Below are positions 43,301 through 58,300 of a stretch of DNA of 64,000 bases, in pieces (positions within the stretch are counted from its first letter, which is position 1; each line of letters opens with the position of its first letter). The notes under the pieces were generated by a model. It worked only from the letters and a program-made list of their open reading frames with translations, was not told where the DNA came from and searched no databases. The stretch comes from Flectonema sp. DT1601 (Eukaryota; Euglenozoa; Diplonemea; Diplonemida; Diplonemidae): assembly GCA_964019425.1 (NCBI GenBank), contig OZ025801.1, positions 682,001 to 746,000 on the forward strand, in the 5' to 3' direction. The position numbers and the translations under genes are program-made.

Positions 43301-46300
43301 AGAAGGGATAGAAAACGAACATAACAATAAAATTCTAAGTGAGAAACACTTAGCAGAAACACTTAGCAGCTTTTAAGGGGCTGAAAAGCAAAAAAAAAAT
43401 CTAAGTGAGAAACACTTAGTAGAAACAATTTGTAGCTAATTAAGCTGAAAATAAAAAAATAAAAAATTTCTAAGTGAGAAATACTTAGCAACTTTTAGAA
43501 CAAATATTTCAGTAAATAACCTGTAATGATTAAACCATTACAAGTTTGATGCCAAAACTGACAAGGACTGAGTTGAATTTCCAGGTGAGATTTGGACTGT
43601 TAGCTTTTGGCTAAGGCCCTCCCTGAAGAGCAAGAACAAAAAAACTACTCACACCTGAAGAAAACATACACAAAGAACACACTGTAAGCTGTGTGTGTAT
43701 TTTGTGTTTGTCACAACAGGAGAGAAAAGAAAGAGTGTCAAGGTTGGTCACCTTGCCTATCAACGCACAACATTGGTGGTCTCTACTAGACCCTGAGTGA
43801 TCCCACTGGATCTCTCATCGTTCATAGTACCCTGTGTGAAGTTATAAAATCAAAGGTAAACTATGAACTACAAATGACTTAGCCTGTTATTATAATGCCA
43901 CAGGCAGGCCCTGCATTCAGCAACTATCCAGCAGTGCTTGGATGTCCTGATCTTCTTCTAAAAAAAAGAAAGAAAAACAAAACTGTAGCTGGGATCACTC
44001 AGGATCAACAGACTACCAATGCTACCTGTTGTACTTGCTCACTATGGGGGGTGATGCCAAACACCCAGAAGTACTTAACTACTTTCCTTCTTGCTGCCCA
44101 GGAGTTTCTGACCAGAACTAATAGAAAATAAAAAGTAGATGGGAAACAATAAAAAGTAAAATGCATATAACTGAAGTTAAACAAGACAAATGAAGTAACA
44201 GATCAGAACAGATAGGGAATAAAAAGAAAAGATAAGCAAGCGTTATTGTAGTAAAAGATAACAAATAAACAAATGCAAGTATCAACACATGATTTAATTA
44301 CACCAGCAGCTAACAAACAACATAAAATTGAAGATCAGTTGCCAGAGTATTTCAACCATGGTAGAATACTCGCCCCTCTGGCAGGGATTATCCCAGACTT
44401 GTCCTTTAATCTAGTTGGACACCATGGCTTACAACCCTTCCAGAGGGAAGCACCATTATGACTTCTATTTTTTTTCTTCAAGAAAAATCATAAGGTGGGA
44501 ACAAAGAAAAATGCTAAGAGGAACCCCCTATTAACACCTAAGACATCTAAACTGCAGCCCAGCCTATGCCCAATGCACTAACAGGTCATTCCCTCACACT
44601 CAGATCAAAAAATCAAAGTTCAGAGTGCATCTTAGCGTGAATGAGAGAATTTCCTCCCGCTTATTTTGAACAAAAGGGATAGGAGAAGGGATAGAAAACG
44701 AACATAACAATAAAATTCTAAGTGAGAAACACTTAGCAGAAACACTTAGCAGCTTTTAAGGGGCTGAAAAGCAAAAAAAAAATCTAAGTGAGAAACACTT
44801 AGTAGAAACAATTTGTAGCTAATTAAGCTGAAAATAAAAAAATAAAAAATTTCTAAGTGAGAAATACTTAGCAACTTTTAGAACAAATATTTCAGTAAAT
44901 AACCTGTAATGATTAAACCATTACAAGTTTGATGCCAAAACTGACAAGGACTGAGTTGAATTTCCAGGTGAGATTTGGACTGTTAGCTTTTGGCTAAGGC
45001 CCTCCCTGAAGAGCAAGAACAAAAAAACTACTCACACCTGAAGAAAACATACACAAAGAACACACTGTAAGCTGTGTGTGTATTTTGTGTTTGTCACAAC
45101 AGGAGAGAAAAGAAAGAGTGTCAAGGTTGGTCACCTTGCCTATCAACGCACAACATTGGTGGTCTCTACTAGACCCTGAGTGATCCCACTGGATCTCTCA
45201 TCGTTCATAGTACCCTGTGTGAAGTTATAAAATCAAAGGTAAACTATGAACTACAAATGACTTAGCCTGTTATTATAATGCCACAGGCAGGCCCTGCATT
45301 CAGCAACTATCCAGCAGTGCTTGGATGTCCTGATCTTCTTCTAAAAAAAAGAAAGAAAAACAAAACTGTAGCTGGGATCACTCAGGATCAACAGACTACC
45401 AATGCTACCTGTTGTACTTGCTCACTATGGGGGGTGATGCCAAACACCCAGAAGTACTTAACTACTTTCCTTCTTGCTGCCCAGGAGTTTCTGACCAGAA
45501 CTAATAGAAAATAAAAAGTAGATGGGAAACAATAAAAAGTAAAATGCATATAACTGAAGTTAAACAAGACAAATGAAGTAACAGATCAGAACAGATAGGG
45601 AATAAAAAGAAAAGATAAGCAAGCGTTATTGTAGTAAAAGATAACAAATAAACAAATGCAAGTATCAACACATGATTTAATTACACCAGCAGCTAACAAA
45701 CAACATAAAATTGAAGATCAGTTGCCAGAGTATTTCAACCATGGTAGAATACTCGCCCCTCTGGCAGGGATTATCCCAGACTTGTCCTTTAATCTAGTTG
45801 GACACCATGGCTTACAACCCTTCCAGAGGGAAGCACCATTATGACTTCTATTTTTTTTCTTCAAGAAAAATCATAAGGTGGGAACAAAGAAAAATGCTAA
45901 GAGGAACCCCCTATTAACACCTAAGACATCTAAACTGCAGCCCAGCCTATGCCCAATGCACTAACAGGTCATTCCCTCACACTCAGATCAAAAAATCAAA
46001 GTTCAGAGTGCATCTTAGCGTGAATGAGAGAATTTCCTCCCGCTTATTTTGAACAAAAGGGATAGGAGAAGGGATAGAAAACGAACATAACAATAAAATT
46101 CTAAGTGAGAAACACTTAGCAGAAACACTTAGCAGCTTTTAAGGGGCTGAAAAGCAAAAAAAAAATCTAAGTGAGAAACACTTAGTAGAAACAATTTGTA
46201 GCTAATTAAGCTGAAAATAAAAAAATAAAAAATTTCTAAGTGAGAAATACTTAGCAACTTTTAGAACAAATATTTCAGTAAATAACCTGTAATGATTAAA

Positions 46301-49300
46301 CCATTACAAGTTTGATGCCAAAACTGACAAGGACTGAGTTGAATTTCCAGGTGAGATTTGGACTGTTAGCTTTTGGCTAAGGCCCTCCCTGAAGAGCAAG
46401 AACAAAAAAACTACTCACACCTGAAGAAAACATACACAAAGAACACACTGTAAGCTGTGTGTGTATTTTGTGTTTGTCACAACAGGAGAGAAAAGAAAGA
46501 GTGTCAAGGTTGGTCACCTTGCCTATCAACGCACAACATTGGTGGTCTCTACTAGACCCTGAGTGATCCCACTGGATCTCTCATCGTTCATAGTACCCTG
46601 TGTGAAGTTATAAAATCAAAGGTAAACTATGAACTACAAATGACTTAGCCTGTTATTATAATGCCACAGGCAGGCCCTGCATTCAGCAACTATCCAGCAG
46701 TGCTTGGATGTCCTGATCTTCTTCTAAAAAAAAGAAAGAAAAACAAAACTGTAGCTGGGATCACTCAGGATCAACAGACTACCAATGCTACCTGTTGTAC
46801 TTGCTCACTATGGGGGGTGATGCCAAACACCCAGAAGTACTTAACTACTTTCCTTCTTGCTGCCCAGGAGTTTCTGACCAGAACTAATAGAAAATAAAAA
46901 GTAGATGGGAAACAATAAAAAGTAAAATGCATATAACTGAAGTTAAACAAGACAAATGAAGTAACAGATCAGAACAGATAGGGAATAAAAAGAAAAGATA
47001 AGCAAGCGTTATTGTAGTAAAAGATAACAAATAAACAAATGCAAGTATCAACACATGATTTAATTACACCAGCAGCTAACAAACAACATAAAATTGAAGA
47101 TCAGTTGCCAGAGTATTTCAACCATGGTAGAATACTCGCCCCTCTGGCAGGGATTATCCCAGACTTGTCCTTTAATCTAGTTGGACACCATGGCTTACAA
47201 CCCTTCCAGAGGGAAGCACCATTATGACTTCTATTTTTTTTCTTCAAGAAAAATCATAAGGTGGGAACAAAGAAAAATGCTAAGAGGAACCCCCTATTAA
47301 CACCTAAGACATCTAAACTGCAGCCCAGCCTATGCCCAATGCACTAACAGGTCATTCCCTCACACTCAGATCAAAAAATCAAAGTTCAGAGTGCATCTTA
47401 GCGTGAATGAGAGAATTTCCTCCCGCTTATTTTGAACAAAAGGGATAGGAGAAGGGATAGAAAACGAACATAACAATAAAATTCTAAGTGAGAAACACTT
47501 AGCAGAAACACTTAGCAGCTTTTAAGGGGCTGAAAAGCAAAAAAAAAATCTAAGTGAGAAACACTTAGTAGAAACAATTTGTAGCTAATTAAGCTGAAAA
47601 TAAAAAAATAAAAAATTTCTAAGTGAGAAATACTTAGCAACTTTTAGAACAAATATTTCAGTAAATAACCTGTAATGATTAAACCATTACAAGTTTGATG
47701 CCAAAACTGACAAGGACTGAGTTGAATTTCCAGGTGAGATTTGGACTGTTAGCTTTTGGCTAAGGCCCTCCCTGAAGAGCAAGAACAAAAAAACTACTCA
47801 CACCTGAAGAAAACATACACAAAGAACACACTGTAAGCTGTGTGTGTATTTTGTGTTTGTCACAACAGGAGAGAAAAGAAAGAGTGTCAAGGTTGGTCAC
47901 CTTGCCTATCAACGCACAACATTGGTGGTCTCTACTAGACCCTGAGTGATCCCACTGGATCTCTCATCGTTCATAGTACCCTGTGTGAAGTTATAAAATC
48001 AAAGGTAAACTATGAACTACAAATGACTTAGCCTGTTATTATAATGCCACAGGCAGGCCCTGCATTCAGCAACTATCCAGCAGTGCTTGGATGTCCTGAT
48101 CTTCTTCTAAAAAAAAGAAAGAAAAACAAAACTGTAGCTGGGATCACTCAGGATCAACAGACTACCAATGCTACCTGTTGTACTTGCTCACTATGGGGGG
48201 TGATGCCAAACACCCAGAAGTACTTAACTACTTTCCTTCTTGCTGCCCAGGAGTTTCTGACCAGAACTAATAGAAAATAAAAAGTAGATGGGAAACAATA
48301 AAAAGTAAAATGCATATAACTGAAGTTAAACAAGACAAATGAAGTAACAGATCAGAACAGATAGGGAATAAAAAGAAAAGATAAGCAAGCGTTATTGTAG
48401 TAAAAGATAACAAATAAACAAATGCAAGTATCAACACATGATTTAATTACACCAGCAGCTAACAAACAACATAAAATTGAAGATCAGTTGCCAGAGTATT
48501 TCAACCATGGTAGAATACTCGCCCCTCTGGCAGGGATTATCCCAGACTTGTCCTTTAATCTAGTTGGACACCATGGCTTACAACCCTTCCAGAGGGAAGC
48601 ACCATTATGACTTCTATTTTTTTTCTTCAAGAAAAATCATAAGGTGGGAACAAAGAAAAATGCTAAGAGGAACCCCCTATTAACACCTAAGACATCTAAA
48701 CTGCAGCCCAGCCTATGCCCAATGCACTAACAGGTCATTCCCTCACACTCAGATCAAAAAATCAAAGTTCAGAGTGCATCTTAGCGTGAATGAGAGAATT
48801 TCCTCCCGCTTATTTTGAACAAAAGGGATAGGAGAAGGGATAGAAAACGAACATAACAATAAAATTCTAAGTGAGAAACACTTAGCAGAAACACTTAGCA
48901 GCTTTTAAGGGGCTGAAAAGCAAAAAAAAAATCTAAGTGAGAAACACTTAGTAGAAACAATTTGTAGCTAATTAAGCTGAAAATAAAAAAATAAAAAATT
49001 TCTAAGTGAGAAATACTTAGCAACTTTTAGAACAAATATTTCAGTAAATAACCTGTAATGATTAAACCATTACAAGTTTGATGCCAAAACTGACAAGGAC
49101 TGAGTTGAATTTCCAGGTGAGATTTGGACTGTTAGCTTTTGGCTAAGGCCCTCCCTGAAGAGCAAGAACAAAAAAACTACTCACACCTGAAGAAAACATA
49201 CACAAAGAACACACTGTAAGCTGTGTGTGTATTTTGTGTTTGTCACAACAGGAGAGAAAAGAAAGAGTGTCAAGGTTGGTCACCTTGCCTATCAACGCAC

Positions 49301-52300
49301 AACATTGGTGGTCTCTACTAGACCCTGAGTGATCCCACTGGATCTCTCATCGTTCATAGTACCCTGTGTGAAGTTATAAAATCAAAGGTAAACTATGAAC
49401 TACAAATGACTTAGCCTGTTATTATAATGCCACAGGCAGGCCCTGCATTCAGCAACTATCCAGCAGTGCTTGGATGTCCTGATCTTCTTCTAAAAAAAAG
49501 AAAGAAAAACAAAACTGTAGCTGGGATCACTCAGGATCAACAGACTACCAATGCTACCTGTTGTACTTGCTCACTATGGGGGGTGATGCCAAACACCCAG
49601 AAGTACTTAACTACTTTCCTTCTTGCTGCCCAGGAGTTTCTGACCAGAACTAATAGAAAATAAAAAGTAGATGGGAAACAATAAAAAGTAAAATGCATAT
49701 AACTGAAGTTAAACAAGACAAATGAAGTAACAGATCAGAACAGATAGGGAATAAAAAGAAAAGATAAGCAAGCGTTATTGTAGTAAAAGATAACAAATAA
49801 ACAAATGCAAGTATCAACACATGATTTAATTACACCAGCAGCTAACAAACAACATAAAATTGAAGATCAGTTGCCAGAGTATTTCAACCATGGTAGAATA
49901 CTCGCCCCTCTGGCAGGGATTATCCCAGACTTGTCCTTTAATCTAGTTGGACACCATGGCTTACAACCCTTCCAGAGGGAAGCACCATTATGACTTCTAT
50001 TTTTTTTCTTCAAGAAAAATCATAAGGTGGGAACAAAGAAAAATGCTAAGAGGAACCCCCTATTAACACCTAAGACATCTAAACTGCAGCCCAGCCTATG
50101 CCCAATGCACTAACAGGTCATTCCCTCACACTCAGATCAAAAAATCAAAGTTCAGAGTGCATCTTAGCGTGAATGAGAGAATTTCCTCCCGCTTATTTTG
50201 AACAAAAGGGATAGGAGAAGGGATAGAAAACGAACATAACAATAAAATTCTAAGTGAGAAACACTTAGCAGAAACACTTAGCAGCTTTTAAGGGGCTGAA
50301 AAGCAAAAAAAAAATCTAAGTGAGAAACACTTAGTAGAAACAATTTGTAGCTAATTAAGCTGAAAATAAAAAAATAAAAAATTTCTAAGTGAGAAATACT
50401 TAGCAACTTTTAGAACAAATATTTCAGTAAATAACCTGTAATGATTAAACCATTACAAGTTTGATGCCAAAACTGACAAGGACTGAGTTGAATTTCCAGG
50501 TGAGATTTGGACTGTTAGCTTTTGGCTAAGGCCCTCCCTGAAGAGCAAGAACAAAAAAACTACTCACACCTGAAGAAAACATACACAAAGAACACACTGT
50601 AAGCTGTGTGTGTATTTTGTGTTTGTCACAACAGGAGAGAAAAGAAAGAATGTCAAGGTTGGTCACCTTGCCTATCAACGCACAACATTGGTGGTCTCTA
50701 CTAGACCCTGAGTGATCCCACTGGATCTCTCATCGTTCATAGTACCCTGTGTGAAGTTATAAAATCAAAGGTAAACTATGAACTACAAATGACTTAGCCT
50801 GTTATTATAATGCCACAGGCAGGCCCTGCATTCAGCAACTATCCAGCAGTGCTTGGATGTCCTGATCTTCTTCTAAAAAAAAGAAAGAAAAACAAAACTG
50901 TAGCTGGGATCACTCAGGATCAACAGACTACCAATGCTACCTGTTGTACTTGCTCACTATGGGGGGTGATGCCAAACACCCAGAAGTACTTAACTACTTT
51001 CCTTCTTGCTGCCCAGGAGTTTCTGACCAGAACTAATAGAAAATAAAAAGTAGATGGGAAACAATAAAAAGTAAAATGCATATAACTGAAGTTAAACAAG
51101 ACAAATGAAGTAACAGATCAGAACAGATAGGGAATAAAAAGAAAAGATAAGCAAGCGTTATTGTAGTAAAAGATAACAAATAAACAAATGCAAGTATCAA
51201 CACATGATTTAATTACACCAGCAGCTAACAAACAACATAAAATTGAAGATCAGTTGCCAGAGTATTTCAACCATGGTAGAATACTCGCCCCTCTGGCAGG
51301 GATTATCCCAGACTTGTCCTTTAATCTAGTTGGACACCATGGCTTACAACCCTTCCAGAGGGAAGCACCATTATGACTTCTATTTTTTTTCTTCAAGAAA
51401 AATCATAAGGTGGGAACAAAGAAAAATGCTAAGAGGAACCCCCTATTAACACCTAAGACATCTAAACTGCAGCCCAGCCTATGCCCAATGCACTAACAGG
51501 TCATTCCCTCACACTCAGATCAAAAAATCAAAGTTCAGAGTGCATCTTAGCGTGAATGAGAGAATTTCCTCCCGCTTATTTTGAACAAAAGGGATAGGAG
51601 AAGGGATAGAAAACGAACATAACAATAAAATTCTAAGTGAGAAACACTTAGCAGAAACACTTAGCAGCTTTTAAGGGGCTGAAAAGCAAAAAAAAAATCT
51701 AAGTGAGAAACACTTAGTAGAAACAATTTGTAGCTAATTAAGCTGAAAATAAAAAAATAAAAAATTTCTAAGTGAGAAATACTTAGCAACTTTTAGAACA
51801 AATATTTCAGTAAATAACCTGTAATGATTAAACCATTACAAGTTTGATGCCAAAACTGACAAGGACTGAGTTGAATTTCCAGGTGAGATTTGGACTGTTA
51901 GCTTTTGGCTAAGGCCCTCCCTGAAGAGCAAGAACAAAAAAACTACTCACACCTGAAGAAAACATACACAAAGAACACACTGTAAGCTGTGTGTGTATTT
52001 TGTGTTTGTCACAACAGGAGAGAAAAGAAAGAGTGTCAAGGTTGGTCACCTTGCCTATCAACGCACAACATTGGTGGTCTCTACTAGACCCTGAGTGATC
52101 CCACTGGATCTCTCATCGTTCATAGTACCCTGTGTGAAGTTATAAAATCAAAGGTAAACTATGAACTACAAATGACTTAGCCTGTTATTATAATGCCACA
52201 GGCAGGCCCTGCATTCAGCAACTATCCAGCAGTGCTTGGATGTCCTGATCTTCTTCTAAAAAAAAGAAAGAAAAACAAAACTGTAGCTGGGATCACTCAG

Positions 52301-55300
52301 GATCAACAGACTACCAATGCTACCTGTTGTACTTGCTCACTATGGGGGGTGATGCCAAACACCCAGAAGTACTTAACTACTTTCCTTCTTGCTGCCCAGG
52401 AGTTTCTGACCAGAACTAATAGAAAATAAAAAGTAGATGGGAAACAATAAAAAGTAAAATGCATATAACTGAAGTTAAACAAGACAAATGAAGTAACAGA
52501 TCAGAACAGATAGGGAATAAAAAGAAAAGATAAGCAAGCGTTATTGTAGTAAAAGATAACAAATAAACAAATGCAAGTATCAACACATGATTTAATTACA
52601 CCAGCAGCTAACAAACAACATAAAATTGAAGATCAGTTGCCAGAGTATTTCAACCATGGTAGAATACTCGCCCCTCTGGCAGGGATTATCCCAGACTTGT
52701 CCTTTAATCTAGTTGGACACCATGGCTTACAACCCTTCCAGAGGGAAGCACCATTATGACTTCTATTTTTTTTCTTCAAGAAAAATCATAAGGTGGGAAC
52801 AAAGAAAAATGCTAAGAGGAACCCCCTATTAACACCTAAGACATCTAAACTGCAGCCCAGCCTATGCCCAATGCACTAACAGGTCATTCCCTCACACTCA
52901 GATCAAAAAATCAAAGTTCAGAGTGCATCTTAGCGTGAATGAGAGAATTTCCTCCCGCTTATTTTGAACAAAAGGGATAGGAGAAGGGATAGAAAACGAA
53001 CATAACAATAAAATTCTAAGTGAGAAACACTTAGCAGAAACACTTAGCAGCTTTTAAGGGGCTGAAAAGCAAAAAAAAAATCTAAGTGAGAAACACTTAG
53101 TAGAAACAATTTGTAGCTAATTAAGCTGAAAATAAAAAAATAAAAAATTTCTAAGTGAGAAATACTTAGCAACTTTTAGAACAAATATTTCAGTAAATAA
53201 CCTGTAATGATTAAACCATTACAAGTTTGATGCCAAAACTGACAAGGACTGAGTTGAATTTCCAGGTGAGATTTGGACTGTTAGCTTTTGGCTAAGGCCC
53301 TCCCTGAAGAGCAAGAACAAAAAAACTACTCACACCTGAAGAAAACATACACAAAGAACACACTGTAAGCTGTGTGTGTATTTTGTGTTTGTCACAACAG
53401 GAGAGAAAAGAAAGAGTGTCAAGGTTGGTCACCTTGCCTATCAACGCACAACATTGGTGGTCTCTACTAGACCCTGAGTGATCCCACTGGATCTCTCATC
53501 GTTCATAGTACCCTGTGTGAAGTTATAAAATCAAAGGTAAACTATGAACTACAAATGACTTAGCCTGTTATTATAATGCCACAGGCAGGCCCTGCATTCA
53601 GCAACTATCCAGCAGTGCTTGGATGTCCTGATCTTCTTCTAAAAAAAAGAAAGAAAAACAAAACTGTAGCTGGGATCACTCAGGATCAACAGACTACCAA
53701 TGCTACCTGTTGTACTTGCTCACTATGGGGGGTGATGCCAAACACCCAGAAGTACTTAACTACTTTCCTTCTTGCTGCCCAGGAGTTTCTGACCAGAACT
53801 AATAGAAAATAAAAAGTAGATGGGAAACAATAAAAAGTAAAATGCATATAACTGAAGTTAAACAAGACAAATGAAGTAACAGATCAGAACAGATAGGGAA
53901 TAAAAAGAAAAGATAAGCAAGCGTTATTGTAGTAAAAGATAACAAATAAACAAATGCAAGTATCAACACATGATTTAATTACACCAGCAGCTAACAAACA
54001 ACATAAAATTGAAGATCAGTTGCCAGAGTATTTCAACCATGGTAGAATACTCGCCCCTCTGGCAGGGATTATCCCAGACTTGTCCTTTAATCTAGTTGGA
54101 CACCATGGCTTACAACCCTTCCAGAGGGAAGCACCATTATGACTTCTATTTTTTTTCTTCAAGAAAAATCATAAGGTGGGAACAAAGAAAAATGCTAAGA
54201 GGAACCCCCTATTAACACCTAAGACATCTAAACTGCAGCCCAGCCTATGCCCAATGCACTAACAGGTCATTCCCTCACACTCAGATCAAAAAATCAAAGT
54301 TCAGAGTGCATCTTAGCGTGAATGAGAGAATTTCCTCCCGCTTATTTTGAACAAAAGGGATAGGAGAAGGGATAGAAAACGAACATAACAATAAAATTCT
54401 AAGTGAGAAACACTTAGCAGAAACACTTAGCAGCTTTTAAGGGGCTGAAAAGCAAAAAAAAAATCTAAGTGAGAAACACTTAGTAGAAACAATTTGTAGC
54501 TAATTAAGCTGAAAATAAAAAAATAAAAAATTTCTAAGTGAGAAATACTTAGCAACTTTTAGAACAAATATTTCAGTAAATAACCTGTAATGATTAAACC
54601 ATTACAAGTTTGATGCCAAAACTGACAAGGACTGAGTTGAATTTCCAGGTGAGATTTGGACTGTTAGCTTTTGGCTAAGGCCCTCCCTGAAGAGCAAGAA
54701 CAAAAAAACTACTCACACCTGAAGAAAACATACACAAAGAACACACTGTAAGCTGTGTGTGTATTTTGTGTTTGTCACAACAGGAGAGAAAAGAAAGAGT
54801 GTCAAGGTTGGTCACCTTGCCTATCAACGCACAACATTGGTGGTCTCTACTAGACCCTGAGTGATCCCACTGGATCTCTCATCGTTCATAGTACCCTGTG
54901 TGAAGTTATAAAATCAAAGGTAAACTATGAACTACAAATGACTTAGCCTGTTATTATAATGCCACAGGCAGGCCCTGCATTCAGCAACTATCCAGCAGTG
55001 CTTGGATGTCCTGATCTTCTTCTAAAAAAAAGAAAGAAAAACAAAACTGTAGCTGGGATCACTCAGGATCAACAGACTACCAATGCTACCTGTTGTACTT
55101 GCTCACTATGGGGGGTGATGCCAAACACCCAGAAGTACTTAACTACTTTCCTTCTTGCTGCCCAGGAGTTTCTGACCAGAACTAATAGAAAATAAAAAGT
55201 AGATGGGAAACAATAAAAAGTAAAATGCATATAACTGAAGTTAAACAAGACAAATGAAGTAACAGATCAGAACAGATAGGGAATAAAAAGAAAAGATAAG

Positions 55301-58300
55301 CAAGCGTTATTGTAGTAAAAGATAACAAATAAACAAATGCAAGTATCAACACATGATTTAATTACACCAGCAGCTAACAAACAACATAAAATTGAAGATC
55401 AGTTGCCAGAGTATTTCAACCATGGTAGAATACTCGCCCCTCTGGCAGGGATTATCCCAGACTTGTCCTTTAATCTAGTTGGACACCATGGCTTACAACC
55501 CTTCCAGAGGGAAGCACCATTATGACTTCTATTTTTTTTCTTCAAGAAAAATCATAAGGTGGGAACAAAGAAAAATGCTAAGAGGAACCCCCTATTAACA
55601 CCTAAGACATCTAAACTGCAGCCCAGCCTATGCCCAATGCACTAACAGGTCATTCCCTCACACTCAGATCAAAAAATCAAAGTTCAGAGTGCATCTTAGC
55701 GTGAATGAGAGAATTTCCTCCCGCTTATTTTGAACAAAAGGGATAGGAGAAGGGATAGAAAACGAACATAACAATAAAATTCTAAGTGAGAAACACTTAG
55801 CAGAAACACTTAGCAGCTTTTAAGGGGCTGAAAAGCAAAAAAAAAATCTAAGTGAGAAACACTTAGTAGAAACAATTTGTAGCTAATTAAGCTGAAAATA
55901 AAAAAATAAAAAATTTCTAAGTGAGAAATACTTAGCAACTTTTAGAACAAATATTTCAGTAAATAACCTGTAATGATTAAACCATTACAAGTTTGATGCC
56001 AAAACTGACAAGGACTGAGTTGAATTTCCAGGTGAGATTTGGACTGTTAGCTTTTGGCTAAGGCCCTCCCTGAAGAGCAAGAACAAAAAAACTACTCACA
56101 CCTGAAGAAAACATACACAAAGAACACACTGTAAGCTGTGTGTGTATTTTGTGTTTGTCACAACAGGAGAGAAAAGAAAGAATGTCAAGGTTGGTCACCT
56201 TGCCTATCAACGCACAACATTGGTGGTCTCTACTAGACCCTGAGTGATCCCACTGGATCTCTCATCGTTCATAGTACCCTGTGTGAAGTTATAAAATCAA
56301 AGGTAAACTATGAACTACAAATGACTTAGCCTGTTATTATAATGCCACAGGCAGGCCCTGCATTCAGCAACTATCCAGCAGTGCTTGGATGTCCTGATCT
56401 TCTTCTAAAAAAAAGAAAGAAAAACAAAACTGTAGCTGGGATCACTCAGGATCAACAGACTACCAATGCTACCTGTTGTACTTGCTCACTATGGGGGGTG
56501 ATGCCAAACACCCAGAAGTACTTAACTACTTTCCTTCTTGCTGCCCAGGAGTTTCTGACCAGAACTAATAGAAAATAAAAAGTAGATGGGAAACAATAAA
56601 AAGTAAAATGCATATAACTGAAGTTAAACAAGACAAATGAAGTAACAGATCAGAACAGATAGGGAATAAAAAGAAAAGATAAGCAAGCGTTATTGTAGTA
56701 AAAGATAACAAATAAACAAATGCAAGTATCAACACATGATTTAATTACACCAGCAGCTAACAAACAACATAAAATTGAAGATCAGTTGCCAGAGTATTTC
56801 AACCATGGTAGAATACTCGCCCCTCTGGCAGGGATTATCCCAGACTTGTCCTTTAATCTAGTTGGACACCATGGCTTACAACCCTTCCAGAGGGAAGCAC
56901 CATTATGACTTCTATTTTTTTTCTTCAAGAAAAATCATAAGGTGGGAACAAAGAAAAATGCTAAGAGGAACCCCCTATTAACACCTAAGACATCTAAACT
57001 GCAGCCCAGCCTATGCCCAATGCACTAACAGGTCATTCCCTCACACTCAGATCAAAAAATCAAAGTTCAGAGTGCATCTTAGCGTGAATGAGAGAATTTC
57101 CTCCCGCTTATTTTGAACAAAAGGGATAGGAGAAGGGATAGAAAACGAACATAACAATAAAATTCTAAGTGAGAAACACTTAGCAGAAACACTTAGCAGC
57201 TTTTAAGGGGCTGAAAAGCAAAAAAAAAATCTAAGTGAGAAACACTTAGTAGAAACAATTTGTAGCTAATTAAGCTGAAAATAAAAAAATAAAAAATTTC
57301 TAAGTGAGAAATACTTAGCAACTTTTAGAACAAATATTTCAGTAAATAACCTGTAATGATTAAACCATTACAAGTTTGATGCCAAAACTGACAAGGACTG
57401 AGTTGAATTTCCAGGTGAGATTTGGACTGTTAGCTTTTGGCTAAGGCCCTCCCTGAAGAGCAAGAACAAAAAAACTACTCACACCTGAAGAAAACATACA
57501 CAAAGAACACACTGTAAGCTGTGTGTGTATTTTGTGTTTGTCACAACAGGAGAGAAAAGAAAGAGTGTCAAGGTTGGTCACCTTGCCTATCAACGCACAA
57601 CATTGGTGGTCTCTACTAGACCCTGAGTGATCCCACTGGATCTCTCATCGTTCATAGTACCCTGTGTGAAGTTATAAAATCAAAGGTAAACTATGAACTA
57701 CAAATGACTTAGCCTGTTATTATAATGCCACAGGCAGGCCCTGCATTCAGCAACTATCCAGCAGTGCTTGGATGTCCTGATCTTCTTCTAAAAAAAAGAA
57801 AGAAAAACAAAACTGTAGCTGGGATCACTCAGGATCAACAGACTACCAATGCTACCTGTTGTACTTGCTCACTATGGGGGGTGATGCCAAACACCCAGAA
57901 GTACTTAACTACTTTCCTTCTTGCTGCCCAGGAGTTTCTGACCAGAACTAATAGAAAATAAAAAGTAGATGGGAAACAATAAAAAGTAAAATGCATATAA
58001 CTGAAGTTAAACAAGACAAATGAAGTAACAGATCAGAACAGATAGGGAATAAAAAGAAAAGATAAGCAAGCGTTATTGTAGTAAAAGATAACAAATAAAC
58101 AAATGCAAGTATCAACACATGATTTAATTACACCAGCAGCTAACAAACAACATAAAATTGAAGATCAGTTGCCAGAGTATTTCAACCATGGTAGAATACT
58201 CGCCCCTCTGGCAGGGATTATCCCAGACTTGTCCTTTAATCTAGTTGGACACCATGGCTTACAACCCTTCCAGAGGGAAGCACCATTATGACTTCTATTT